A DNA stretch of 64,000 nucleotides from Paramecium sonneborni (taxonomy: Eukaryota > Ciliophora > Oligohymenophorea > Peniculida > Parameciidae), in NCBI GenBank assembly GCA_905182985.1, contig CAJJDN010000118.1, positions 55,825 to 119,824 of the forward strand, in the 5' to 3' direction. Positions within the stretch are counted from its first letter, which is position 1; the number at the start of each line of letters is the position of its first letter. A model generated the notes under the pieces. The model saw only the letters and a program-made list of their open reading frames with translations, was not told the origin of the DNA and made no database searches. Shown in pieces: positions 33,661 through 44,488 of the stretch. The translations under genes were made by a program, and so were the position numbers.

Positions 33661-35184
33661 TCATTTGAATCCAGATCTTAATCCTGATCCTAATTAGCTT
33701 GATCTAAGATTTCCTAATTCAGTTTATTAAACAAGTGGAACTTCATCGACTTGATTAGCGAATACGATGGCTTCACCCAAGCCTAAAATAAATATGATAA
33801 TTTACATTAGGCTTTATCAATACCAGCATTTTCAGTTTCAGCATCAATTCTTAAGATACCAAAACCTTTTAAGGCTAAGAGTATAATTAATGTAAAGAAG
33901 GTAACCCAAGCAAAGATGATCAATAATCCTAACAATTGTTTGCCTAATAATTTAGCACCAAATCCATAAAATGCTCCAGCTTTAGTATCAAATAATGCTG
34001 ATAAAAAAATACCAACAAATCCTGAACCCTAATTTAAAATATAATAATATATAATTACAAAATAAACTGGTACAACTTCAACTGGATCATCAATATGTGC
34101 AGCAGGCATAACTTTAGCTAAGAAACTATAAATTAAAGCAGCAATAGCACCATAAAGGAATGCTGTCCATGGTTTCATATCATCAGCAGCTGCACTGACA
34201 GCTACTAAACCACAAACAACTCCTCTAGATAAAGCAGCTAAATTTGAAGTTCCATATTAGATATGTCTAATTACATAACTAAAGAATCCACCTGTTGCTC
34301 CAGCAATCAATGTGTTAACAGCTACCAAACCTTAAGTATATTGTGATTTAGCTCCTTAACTTACTATTCCTCCATTGAAAAATAGCCAGCCAGCAAATAC
34401 CAATAATGATCCAAATCCTATGTATAAAGGAGAATGTCTGTTAAAATCAAGTGTAGTTCCATTATCAAATCTAGCTTTTCTAGGTTTCAATAACACAGTC
34501 ATTATTAATCCTGCTACTCCTGCAGCATAAAAAACAACACCTGCACCTGAAAAATCTTTATATCCAAGAGTACTCAACCTAAATTATTTTAAAATTCAAA
34601 TTACCATCCTGCTGCTAATGTCCAATGTGTTAATCCTGCATAAATAAAACCAGAGTATAGGATAGTAAAGATTGACCAACCTAAAAATGTCATTCTTTCA
34701 GCTGCTGCTCCTGCTAATATAGCTGTTCCTACTGCTGCTCCTGATGCTCTGAAAACTAAAATTCAAATAAATTATATATTTTACCAAAGTTTGTATAATC
34801 ATTACCATAAGCTGTTACTTCCCATTTAGCTCCACCTAATTTTGTTCCTCCCATAAATTTAGTTTAGAAATCATCACCAAATGAAAAACCATATCCAAAC
34901 TAAATTTTATTTATTTTATTTATTACCAACCACCAGATTAACACTGTTAAAAATAATCCTAAGAAGACTTTGATTACTACTGATTATGAATTCTTATATC
35001 TCACTGATCCTGCTCCTATAAAGGCAAATCCAACTTATGTTAATATTACTATAAATCCAGAGACCAAAACCCAATCATAATCTACAGTTTATGGGGTGGG
35101 TATATTTTGTATAGGAAGAGCAGCAGCTATTTTATTATTATTATTAATACCTGCTCCTTCATTATGTCTTAAATGAGAACTCAT
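33661..35184 (-). CDS. Amt/Rh-family ammonium transporter homologue lacking the twin pore histidines
   Basis: About 470 residues with eleven hydrophobic segments, split by several introns of about 22-30 nt. Family landmarks are present: RASGAAVGTAILAGAAAERM, LTHWTLAAGWL, DFSGAGVVFYAAGVAGL, FGSLLVFAGWLFFNGG, AVNTLIAGATGGF, CGLVAVSAAADDMKPWTAFL and DDPVEVVPVYFGSGF. In canonical Amt proteins the fifth-helix motif is D-x-x-G-G-x-V-V-H and the tenth-helix motif is DDP-x5-V/L-H-G. Here Phe replaces the first His and Tyr the second. The conserved Asp of DFSG and the AER stretch remain. The C-terminus (DEVPLVQQTELGNLRSSQLG) is cytosolic and Ser-rich. The membrane position is firm; NH4+/NH3 transport by this variant is uncertain. 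Confidence 0.9.
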
Positions 35185-36021
35185 ATCTTCCGTTATTTAA
35201 AATAATATTTCAAATAAATTTATTTACCTTCTATTTATATTGTCAATAGTAATTATATCATACATTCTAATATAATATCAACCCCATTAAATTATTCACA
35301 TATCATACTCAAAAAATATCAATAGATTTGCATTCTTTTCACAAAATTCATTATATATCACATGCATTTTCACCTTCATTTCATATATGTATTCAAAAAT
35401 ACTCAAGATTTAAATTTAATATAGACACCATTAATTTTAATTTTTTAAGGTCAAATTTAATTTTTAAGTATCTCTCACTATCATACATTATTATTAAAAT
35501 ACTTTATTTATCTAGATATTTTAGGCTTAATCGATAATCGTACACTTCCAATAATTATCATATATATCGTTACTTAAACCATTTTTATTAAAGGGAAAAC
35601 TCAAAGACAATGTAATTATTCTAAAACTACATTTATTTTGGTTAATATAGAAACACTGTTCATATCAGTCAACTTAATTTTGAAGGGATAAAATTATTTG
35701 GAAATAATGCATATAAAACATTTTAGAGCATCGTACTTTAATTAAAGTTAAAAGATTTACTTCATGGAATTATAAGATTTTCAAGAAGTTATAAATATTT
35801 TCACAAATGGATGATCTAATTTATTAGATTTTTTATGATTATTTTTTAAATGAATTGTTAAATTTATTTATTGAATTCATGAAAATTTTATCAAAACATA
35901 ATATAATTATAAAAACCTTGATATTAAAATATTTAATTTAATGCCTTTAGTTTAACATTACATGCTAAGAAAGTCTATTACTTTAATTAAAAACGCAAAC
36001 ATTTAAATGACTTAATAAGAG
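35185..36021. other. long intergenic region
   Basis: About 835 bp between divergent genes, holding the promoter of the Amt-like gene at its left end. AT-rich with no sustained TGA-free protein-like frame. Confidence 0.4.
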
Positions 36022-37010
36022 ATGGATAAACAATAATTATATTGAAATTGAAAGATAGTTCCATTTCAATATAGTAAGAAAGCTTGAAATCATGTATAAA
36101 AAATTAAATATTTCTTAACCAACCTAAGATTCAACAATAAATATAAAAATAAAGCTCGTAAGTTACAAAGAATATAAGTCTAAGTTATCATAAAAATAGC
36201 AAAATATAGAATAAAAGGATAGTGAAATGATTGAAATTGATATGGATCTTGGCTAGGTTGAAAATGGAATTCAATAGCTATAAATCTAATAAAAAATTAT
36301 CAATTTAAAGTACTTCTATCAAATTTAAGTTAAGTAGATAGAGCAGCATTTGATAAAGATGATAAAATCATAAAATCTTTTGAATAAAAATAAATTAGGT
36401 AAAAAACAGTGATATACTCAGCATAAAGATGTAGGAGATATATTTCCTAATGAATTTATAATTAAATTCAAGTTGAAAGATCAAAAAATAAAAATAGAAA
36501 ACTTTTAAGTTTAATATAACTGTTGCTTAAAGAAATGGTGAACAGTAATGGGTAATATCATTTCTTTAAGGAAAATAATTTCGATCTAATTTAGAAGTAT
36601 TGAAAAAAAATAAAAAGTAAAACTTAATGTTTAAAAATTATAAGATCTATTTATAATTTAGGTTTATATCTAAGAGACCAATGAATTTTATTTAAAGTTT
36701 TCAAAAAAATAGGATAGAGCCTATGAATTAATTACAAAAGAAAATTTAATTGATAATTTATAAGAGAGTAAATCATTATAAAAAGATAGAGGGGATAAAT
36801 CATTATGGTAGAGAAACATAAGTAAATGGAAGATAATCAAAAATCAATAAGAATTGGAATTTTGAAAATGAAAAATAATACATAAAATGCAAATGTCCAA
36901 ATATCTTGAACTAAAAGGAAACATAAAATTACTTTTAAAAAATAGATCCTGTTGAAAACTTAAATCACTCTTAAGAAATCATACAATTAATTATGATAAA
37001 TCTATTTTGA
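36022..37010 (+). CDS. hypothetical gene, exon structure unclear
   Basis: Protein-like exons follow one another in changing frames. They include IVRKLEIMYKKLNISQPTQD, IEIDMDLGQVENGIQQLQIQ, HKDVGDIFPNEFIIKFKLKD, NITVAQRNGEQQWVISFLQG, and YIQETNEFYLKFSKKQDRAY. A 23-nt intron (GTAAAA...CTCAG) near 36400 is convincing; the other joins are not resolved, and the start could lie upstream. Strongly basic and polar, without recognised domain. Some frame changes might reflect decay. It ends about 70 bp from the next gene, which runs the other way. Confidence 0.4.
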
Positions 37011-37079
37011 GATAATAAAGAAAATTGGAAATTTATAAATAATATTTTTGAGTAAATAATATTTTTATTATATGATAAT

Positions 37080-38781
37080 TCATTCTTTTGGATGATATTG
37101 ATGATAATAATAAGGATAAGCTAAATTAAAGTTTCCATATTGTTAGTTGTTATGATAGCACTAAAAGAATTAGTTGAAAGCGTAGTTGTACATATTACAG
37201 TATAAAGGATTAGAAAGTTGATTGAGGATCTACATAAAAATTATATTACTTCAGGATGTTAGAATTAATTATTCAAAAGATTGGGATCTACACTAAGCTA
37301 ACAGCTCTTATTTCTAAAGAATAATTATTAAATTTACTTATCTTTTTAAATTACCTTTTTTTCTTATTGACCTTATAGATTATTTTCTTAGTCTTTCTCT
37401 TCCTTTACTTATTCTTCTTTATTAACCTAGATGTTTTTAGATTGCTTATCTAGATTTCTTTTATTTTTTTAAGATATTTAACAGATCTGCTTTTGAATTG
37501 GTTATATGCTATCAGTATTAATTTGAATTAAAGGGTTATTAAGGCATTCATCTTGAAATGCAATTGAGTCTGCATTTTTCTAAGCTTATTTCATTATACT
37601 CTTTTGACTCTTGGAAGTATTTGCCTTTTCATTTTATTATTTTCCTTCAGAATGATCTATGAAATGTTAGTATTTCCTTTTGTATTCTCTTGTTAAATAG
37701 TAGATATCTGTTATTTCAACAGCATCTTCAGGGATGCTAGCTCTTTGAGTGCAAATTTCATAGTAATTATTTTCCAATTATTTAATTATATCTAAAGCCT
37801 ATAATTAATATAATAATTTACTTTCTTTAATGTATTTTAATTAGAATTTTCAACTTTTACTAAAAGTTTCATCTCTTTTGACTGGCTCATTTGTTATTTC
37901 ACTTAATTTAAGTGGGACAACACTTACATTAATACACTCTCTGATTTTTTTATAAAATTAGAGTTAAAGAATAAGCGGACACATTTAGGAAACTTCATCA
38001 CCATAAATAGAGGATGTCTAATCTTATTTCTTATGTTAGCAGATGTATAATAATTAATGAAACCTTGAAGTGATTTATCAATCTAATTAAATTTTTAGTT
38101 TTATTTGTCATTTTCTCTTTTATAATATATTTAATCAATTATTGATGGTGGAAATAGATCTAAAAACATTTCTTAAGAAATGTCTCTATTATTGTGACCA
38201 GTTCTATTTCTTGAATCAACAAAAACATCAGATGATATTTATGAATCTAAAATCAAGACTTCTTCTTTTCTGGAATAAGATAATACAAATATGAAGTTGA
38301 ACTTAGAGTACTTAAAATTAATTTTTCTTTATTACTTTGTTATTGTAGGATGTAGTTCCAAATTTCAACCCACTAAATGTTATAGAAGGTTCAAATAATG
38401 CTAACTTTGTATTTCCTCTTAATCCTAGACTTATGTATTAGTTTGCAATCAATCCCTTTTTGATTACAAACATCTACACTTCTAGAATGCCATCTTTGAA
38501 GTCTTTAATGGTAGTATCATTGTTTTTAAACTTAATAGATGATTAATCAGTACATTTATTGTGTAATTAATCTCTGGTAAGTTCCATGATTTATGCCAAT
38601 TCCATCCAAGCTCAGGATCAGACATGAAATCTTTCTATTAAGAAATGGAGACTGTAAATAAATCTTTTGGCCATTTAGAATCTTCAGATTTCAGTTCCCA
38701 TATTACTTTATTTGATTTTTGATCAACTAAAATCCCAGTGACTGGCAAGTATTTCCACTCTAAAGAGGCTTCTGCTGTCAT
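37080..38781 (-). CDS. uncharacterised protein with beta-rich N-terminal domain and Tyr/Gln-rich tail
   Basis: About 520 residues from ATG 38781 (MTAEASLEWKYLPVTGILVD). The first 220 residues look like one beta-sandwich domain: WNWHKSWNLPEINYTIN, then FKDGILEVQMFVIKKGLIAN, SITFSGLKFGTTSYNNKYSK, and EVLILDSQISSDVFVDSRNR. The shape and basic/aromatic loops could suit a DNA-binding immunoglobulin-like fold, but I cannot name a family. A helical middle follows (LLYQLQALDIIKQLENNYYE). The tail is FNLAYPYYYHQYHPKE. Introns include GTAATA...TTAAG (25 nt), a 36-nt one near 37865, and GTAATA...TGTAG (20 nt) near 37240. Confidence 0.6.
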
Positions 38782-39243
38782 TAATTGAACTTATAAATAT
38801 ATATTTATTATCGATTAATCTATAAAGTATATAAACCATCTTATATGACACTATTCCCAACATAAATATGATGAAATTTAAAAAAAAATATTTAATAAAT
38901 TAATTTTAGAAGATATATTTGAAATATAATGTGCTATATGTATTAATTATAGTTTAAATTTTATTTAGCATATTTGATTTGGAATCATTGAGAGTGTATT
39001 GATATTAAGAGCGTTAAATTAAAGTATTTGTCTATAGATAATTGGTTAATAAGTAATGATTCTTATTTTAGGTATCACTCTTATTGATTTGTAACGTTCA
39101 AACCGAAGTAATACTTTCGATGACAATCAAATATATTATTTAATTCAATTCAAACCTTATCTATGTTCTAATTTAATTATAATGAAATAATATATATATT
39201 TAATATAGGTAACTTTGAAATATTAAATTATTTTGAAAATAAT
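38782..39243. other. divergent promoter region
   Basis: About 460 bp between a minus-strand start and a plus-strand start, AT-rich, no element recognised. Confidence 0.45.
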
Positions 39244-40511
39244 ATGAATTACATTAACAATCAATATCAACTAATAAAGAAATTATCAGCGGGTAGTTAT
39301 GGAATAGTGTATGAAGGTGAGAACATTCCGAATAAAACTACTGTAGCTATAAAAATAGAGAAAAAGGATAAACCTTAAACTTTAGAAAGGGAAGTGTTGG
39401 CCTTATCTAGATTGCAATAAATTACAGGAATTCCTTAAGTATATTGGAATGGATCTCATAATGGACAAAACATTGTAGTTATGCAATTGTTATCAAAAGA
39501 TCTTGGATATTATTTAAAGGAACATCGAAAATTCAGTCTAAAAACTGTGTTAATGATTGCAGATTAATTAATATAAATTTTAAGGAATATTCATTCAAAA
39601 TCAATTTTACATAGAGATTTAAAACCAGAAAACTTGATGTATCACTAAAGATAAATTTACATAGTAGATTTTGGTATTAGCAAGATATATAGAGATAGTA
39701 ATTTAAAGCATATGTAAAAATATCATAAAGATAAATAAATAGACCATTTAGAGATGGAAGACCTTTTGTAGGAACTACTAGATATGCTCCTATTGCTGCT
39801 CATAAAGGTCATGAATTAAGTAGAAAAGATGATCTTGAAACTTTAATATACATTCTAGTTTTATTTCTAAAAGGGTATAAAGTAATTGTTAATATAGATT
39901 AAAGAGTTCTGCCATGGCAAAATTAGATTTCTTAAAATAATAAAGAGAGATAAAAATTAATTGGTGAAAAAAAGACTAAATTAAGTTCTACTGAAATTTG
40001 TTAGGATTTACCTATCGAATTCTAAAAAGCTTTAGAGTAATATTATTTAAATTATTAAATAAGTCATATTAAAAGTCTAGGTTTCTCAGTCGAACCTGAT
40101 TATGATTATTTAATAAATTTGTTTAGGAAATTAGGTTAAAGACATGGATATGATTATGATAATTTATTTGATTGGTGCAAAGAGGAAGAAATAATTGCTT
40201 AAACTAAGATTATGCAATAAAGTGAGAAGATGTAACCTCTCTCACTTAAATGGTATTTATTAATTCATTACTAAATTAGTTAATCTTTATAAATCCCTTC
40301 CACTTTAGAATGTTTAGATAAAAAACAATCATCTGTTACTAATATTTTATAAAATCCTATGTAAATTTCTTAAAGTGCTGTTATCATGGAGATTAATTCA
40401 GAAGCTAGTCTTTCTGATGATAGTACTAACTACCTCTATAATAATTATTAGTAATTAGAAAACTTTTCAAACAAGTATAAAAACCATCTCTTGATTATGA
40501 AATAAAAATGA
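39244..40511 (+). CDS. casein kinase 1-like serine/threonine kinase
   Basis: About 400 residues. The Gly loop is KKLSAGSYGIVYEG and the Lys is in VAIKIEK. The catalytic loop is ILHRDLKPENLMYH and the metal motif DFGIS. The CK1 signature after it is HIPFRDGRPFVGTTRYAPIAAHKG, then SRKDDLETLIYILV and GVLPWQN. Two introns restore it: GTAAAA...AATAG (29 nt) before PFRDG, and GTATAA...TTAAAG (30 nt) before VLPWQ. In CK1 the activation segment usually reads GTARYAS; here GTTRYAP. After the kinase domain (QRHGYDYDNLFDWCKEEE) comes a Ser/Gln/Asn-rich tail of about 110 residues, a likely regulatory extension. Confidence 0.9.
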
Positions 40512-40747
40512 ACTCTTGATTTATAAATCATATTCTTATTCAATAAATTTTTGAAAATCTACACTTTAATCATAAATTTTAGGTTTTCTCTATTTCTAAT
40601 TTTCATACTTACTTACTATAATAGGTTTCTAAAAATACTTTAAATATTCATCAATTTATTTATGAAAACTTTAGTTAATAAACTACAATAATCAGCTAGA
40701 TTTATTTGGCAATCCATAAAAAAACAAATATTAATTTCAAATTACTA

Positions 40748-41464
40748 ATGTCTGAGCAAATTAACTACTCAAAAGTTATAGAGTTTTTCTGGTTTTTCTT
40801 TCCCTTTTTACTATTCATATGTGCTGTTCTACTGAAATTTTACATAAAAACTAGCATTCATGTTGATTAAGGATAAAATAGATCAAAATCATATAGTCAA
40901 TAAAATTTGAATGATTAAAAACACAATGAACCGTAAAAACATGATAATGATGGATTTTAAGGTCCTGGTATGATATAATCACTTATTATATTTAGAAATA
41001 CAAATTGTTGGAAATGTCTAACAAAATCAATAGATGGATATAGTATATGAAGGAAAATAAATGTAATAGGCATAATCAATGTAGTAAGTACCTTAATTAT
41101 CAACCATTTCTCCAAATCTTACATAAAATGTATATCTTTATTTTTATTATTCAAATTTAGACAAGAACAGCAAAATTATTTAATGGATTAAATGAAATGA
41201 TTTCAACTTATTTTCCTCTACTCTCAGTATCTATCTTATGTATTAATAATTTTGCTGTATGGGGTTGGGCATTGTCATGTGTTCTTATATATTTAGTTTT
41301 TGTTATTGCTTTCAATATCTGTGAAGTCTAGCGCAACTTTTCAGATACAATTAAAAGTAAATGTTTATATTATTTATTTAGAATTTTTGTATATAAGTCA
41401 TCACATTTGGTTAGGTGGTATATTTATTAGCTATTTAGCCTGCAAATTGAAATTGTCAAATTGA
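40748..41464 (+). CDS. integral membrane protein of unknown family
   Basis: About 210 residues after removing introns of 28, 31 and 25 nt. One N-terminal transmembrane helix (FFWFFFPFLLFICAVLLKFY) is followed by a polar Gln/Asn-rich loop of about 85 residues. A C-terminal bundle has two or three helices (VSILCINNFAVWGWALSCVL, VLIYLVFVIAFNICEV, and IWLGGIFISYLAC). No signal for a known transporter or enzyme. It lies 240 bp after the CK1-like gene on the same strand. Confidence 0.62.
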
Positions 41465-41807
41465 AAAAATAATTAATTTATGTCATCATTTTGTTAAATA
41501 TAAATTATTCATATTATTGATTTATTTTTATGTAATATTAGATAATTATTGTATGTGATGAAGTTAATAATTATTAATATCTTATTAATTTCTTCATTAT
41601 TTTAAATTTTTATTTTCTAATATTGAATTAGATTAAAAATAATAAAATGCCTTACCTAATAGAGAATTTTAAAGAATTTATATAAAATATATTTTCTTAG
41701 TAATTTACGTTTCATAGGTTTTTTTGCTTCTAACTGTTGATAATCTTTCACTTTCTATTTTTATGCAATCTAATAATTATTATCATCTTTTAGATTAAGC
41801 ATTATTG
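41465..41807. other. intergenic spacer
   Basis: About 340 bp AT-rich spacer between two plus-strand genes; nothing recognisable. Confidence 0.45.
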
Positions 41808-42315
41808 ATGGGTGCCTAGATTTGTCCAAATGCTCAACACAAATCTCATGATGAAATTACTGTGTAAAAGAAACCTAAAATTGATATATAAAAGCCCCCT
41901 TAAATTCATAAGCTAGAACCTATAATTTAATTGAGTTTTCATGAAGAAATTATGGAAATTCAAAGAGAAAGATAATATTCAATTCCTAAACAGACAACAT
42001 AAGATTATAGTACATCTAAATTGGAAATAAATGAAAACAAGATTGAATAACTTGAATAATTTGAAAAAAGTCAATTATGTTCCTAAAATGACTAAAAAGA
42101 TTAATAAAATGATTCACGAGATGATTCAAATAGTGCATTGCTTGAATGTATAATTATATGAACATAATATAGTTAAATTTAAACCGATACTTAAAAACGT
42201 AATTGCTCAAAAGAATTGTTAAAATGATGGAGAATCACAAAAATCTGTCAAAAAGGTCACATTTAATAAGAAATAGAAAGTGATTTATAGTGGTTTCAGA
42301 CAATAAAATTAATGA
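41808..42315 (+). CDS. hypothetical protein, possible N-myristoylation/palmitoylation site
   Basis: 160 residues with one 25-nt intron (GTATAA...TATAG). It begins MGAQICPNAQHKSHDE: Gly2, a small residue at position 3 and Cys6 fit a dual acylation motif for membrane attachment, though Ser/Thr at position 6 is more usual. The rest is Gln/Asp/Lys-rich and probably disordered, ending KKVTFNKKQKVIYSGFRQQN. KVTF is close to the KVxF docking motif for protein phosphatase 1, which is common by chance. No domain. Function unknown. Confidence 0.55.
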
Positions 42316-42549
42316 GGATATACTAACTTAAATTACTTTAAAATCTTTTTGACTGGTTTATATATTTTCATATCTTTTTCAACTGAATTAATCTTAAAAT
42401 TCTATATAAGAGGGTTTAAATTTTCTTTGACTGTATTAATTATCCTTTTGATTATCCTTAATGAAATTGCTCATAAAAATTATAAATAAATTACTCAATT
42501 TACAAACTTTAATTTATTATTTCAAAGTTAGTTTCGTTAACATAAATCA

Positions 42550-43843
42550 ATGATTTATGAAAGTTTTGCTGTAGAATAGATCGATCTTTAGAAGAGAAAA
42601 ATAAACGAATAGAATAATCTTAACTAATAATAATATATTTATAATAAAATGATATTTTTCAAATAATATAATGATCATATCAATAATGAAAAAAAGATTA
42701 ATTACAAATAAGAGCATCAAATTAAAAATTTGATAAGACCAGAATAGATAGGATTTTGATATTGTTAAAATTATGAAATAAAAACAATCAATAGTGAGTA
42801 TTATTTTGATTAATAAGTAATATTTAGTAATTAATATATAATATTTAAGAAAGTTAGGTATGATAAAAGAATACTAACCTAAAATATTTTCAAAGGATTA
42901 ATTTAGATTGAGATATAAAGATTTAGAGGAAATATACAATGAAGAAATGTCTCCAACTTAAATTGAATTAGGTTATGATAATGAATTGCAACAAGTATTA
43001 GAAAAGATAATAAATAGACAGTAGTAGTGAAGCACATAGTGAAAGAACAATTATTCAATGATATATAAAGGAAATAAGCTTAGATGGAATGTAAAGTACA
43101 TTCTGAAATAAAGAATGATCACTTAGTGGAATTATTTGATTGCTTTTAAAATGATGAAGAATATACATTAATATTGGAATATATGAATAATGCTAATTAT
43201 TTTAGAGATAAGATAGAAACAGTAATAAAATTGAAATAATAATGTAAAGGAACTAAAGATAATATCAACAGAAGCAAAAATGAAGTCTTACATGTCTGAT
43301 GTATTAGAGGGATTAGACTACCTGCATAAGCAAGGTATTCTACCGATTCTTGGCTAGGATATATTCATTGTGACATTAAATTAGAGAATCTGTTCTGTGA
43401 GAAATTGGAGGATTAAGTTTTTAGAAATGTATTCATTTTATTTAATTAGGTAAAATTAGGAGATTTAGGATTGGTGCATACATATGATATAAATACAGGA
43501 CAAGGTTTGATGCCAGTTAAATGTGGAACAGCTAGTTACATAGCACCAGAAATAACTAATAATGCTATAGTGACTCCTAAAATTGATATATGGTCTCTTG
43601 GAATAATATTATATACTATGAGTTGTGGTTATAAGCCTACTTAAATTCAAGGGTCGTTCAATTTATTATTATTTATCTAGATACAAGTATTCATAAGGTC
43701 CAATACCCTTTAGAAAGTTTGATTGGAAAAAGAGATCAAAAGAGTTATAAAATATTATAACTTTAATGCTTGATATGGATCCTAATAAAAGACCATCTTG
43801 TCAAGACTTAATGTAACATGCATGGTTTGAAATCGATTCTTGA
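42550..43843 (+). CDS. divergent serine/threonine protein kinase
   Basis: About 380 residues. The C-lobe is unmistakable: VLEGLDYLHKQGYIHCDIKL with ENLF, then KLGDLGLVH, CGTASYIAPEI, KIDIWSLGIILYTMSCGY, and a final block ITLMLDMDPNKRPSCQDLMQ with HAWF. The N-lobe keeps VVVKHIVKEQL (catalytic Lys) and LILEYMN, but no GxGxxG loop is evident before it. The catalytic motif is HCD instead of HRD and the metal motif DLG instead of DFG. Catalytic Asp, Asn and APE Glu are present, so activity is possible. Introns: 28 nt after DKIET, 23 nt in KQ|GYIHCD, about 33 nt before KLGD, and 28 nt before YKYSQ. The 5' exons are less certain. Confidence 0.82.
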
Positions 43844-43886
43844 TATTAAAGGTTTTTTATATAAACAATTTTTTTCTTTTCAATAT

Positions 43887-44311
43887 TCAGATTTATTTTA
43901 TTTATCTTTGATCTGGTTCCCAAAATTCACTGAAATTAAATCCAAACACTTTATAAAAAAATCCTCTATCTTTTCTTTTAAAACTATCAAAAGAAGGTAA
44001 TCCAGAAACCTTATTTATTTTTTATAAATATTCTTTTATACCTTTGCATCTATTAAATCTTTCTTATCACCTTCATAACGGTGTTATAATAATTTAGTAT
44101 AATCATCAAATACTTTCTCACAATTCTTTTTACATGTTTCACCATCTACTAACTTCTCGCATGGTTCTAGACACTTTTTATATTCTACAGTTTTATAATT
44201 ATTTTTTTATATACTCTCTGATAATTCAAAATACACTTTCATTCTTTCCTATTATTCAGATGAATAAACATGATAAACTTCACTTCTTAGAATCACTTTT
44301 TCTTTTATCAT
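43887..44311 (-). CDS. small protein with twin CX3C motif
   Basis: 130 residues after a 32-nt intron (GTATAA...ATAAG). The centre is CLEPCEKLVDGETCKKNCEK, two CX3C pairs separated by eight residues, inside a helical region (SEQQERMKVYFELSESIQKN before it, VFDDYTKLLQHRYEGDKKDL after it). Twin CX3C helices occur in small Tim-type chaperones and other mitochondrial intermembrane-space proteins, though the spacer there is usually 11 or more. The C-terminus is aromatic (KVFGFNFSEFWEPDQRQ). Mitochondrial location is a guess. Confidence 0.58.
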
Positions 44312-44488
44312 TTATTTTATTAAATATAATTTAAATTAAAATTTTCAAATTTACCATTCTCAAGAATATTATAATTTTTGTTTAATATAATAGAAAAAAA
44401 CATATAGTAGAATAAATCATCCGTATTAATTTATTATATTTCCATCACTTAATGATAATAAAAATAATCTTAAAAAATAATAACAAAA

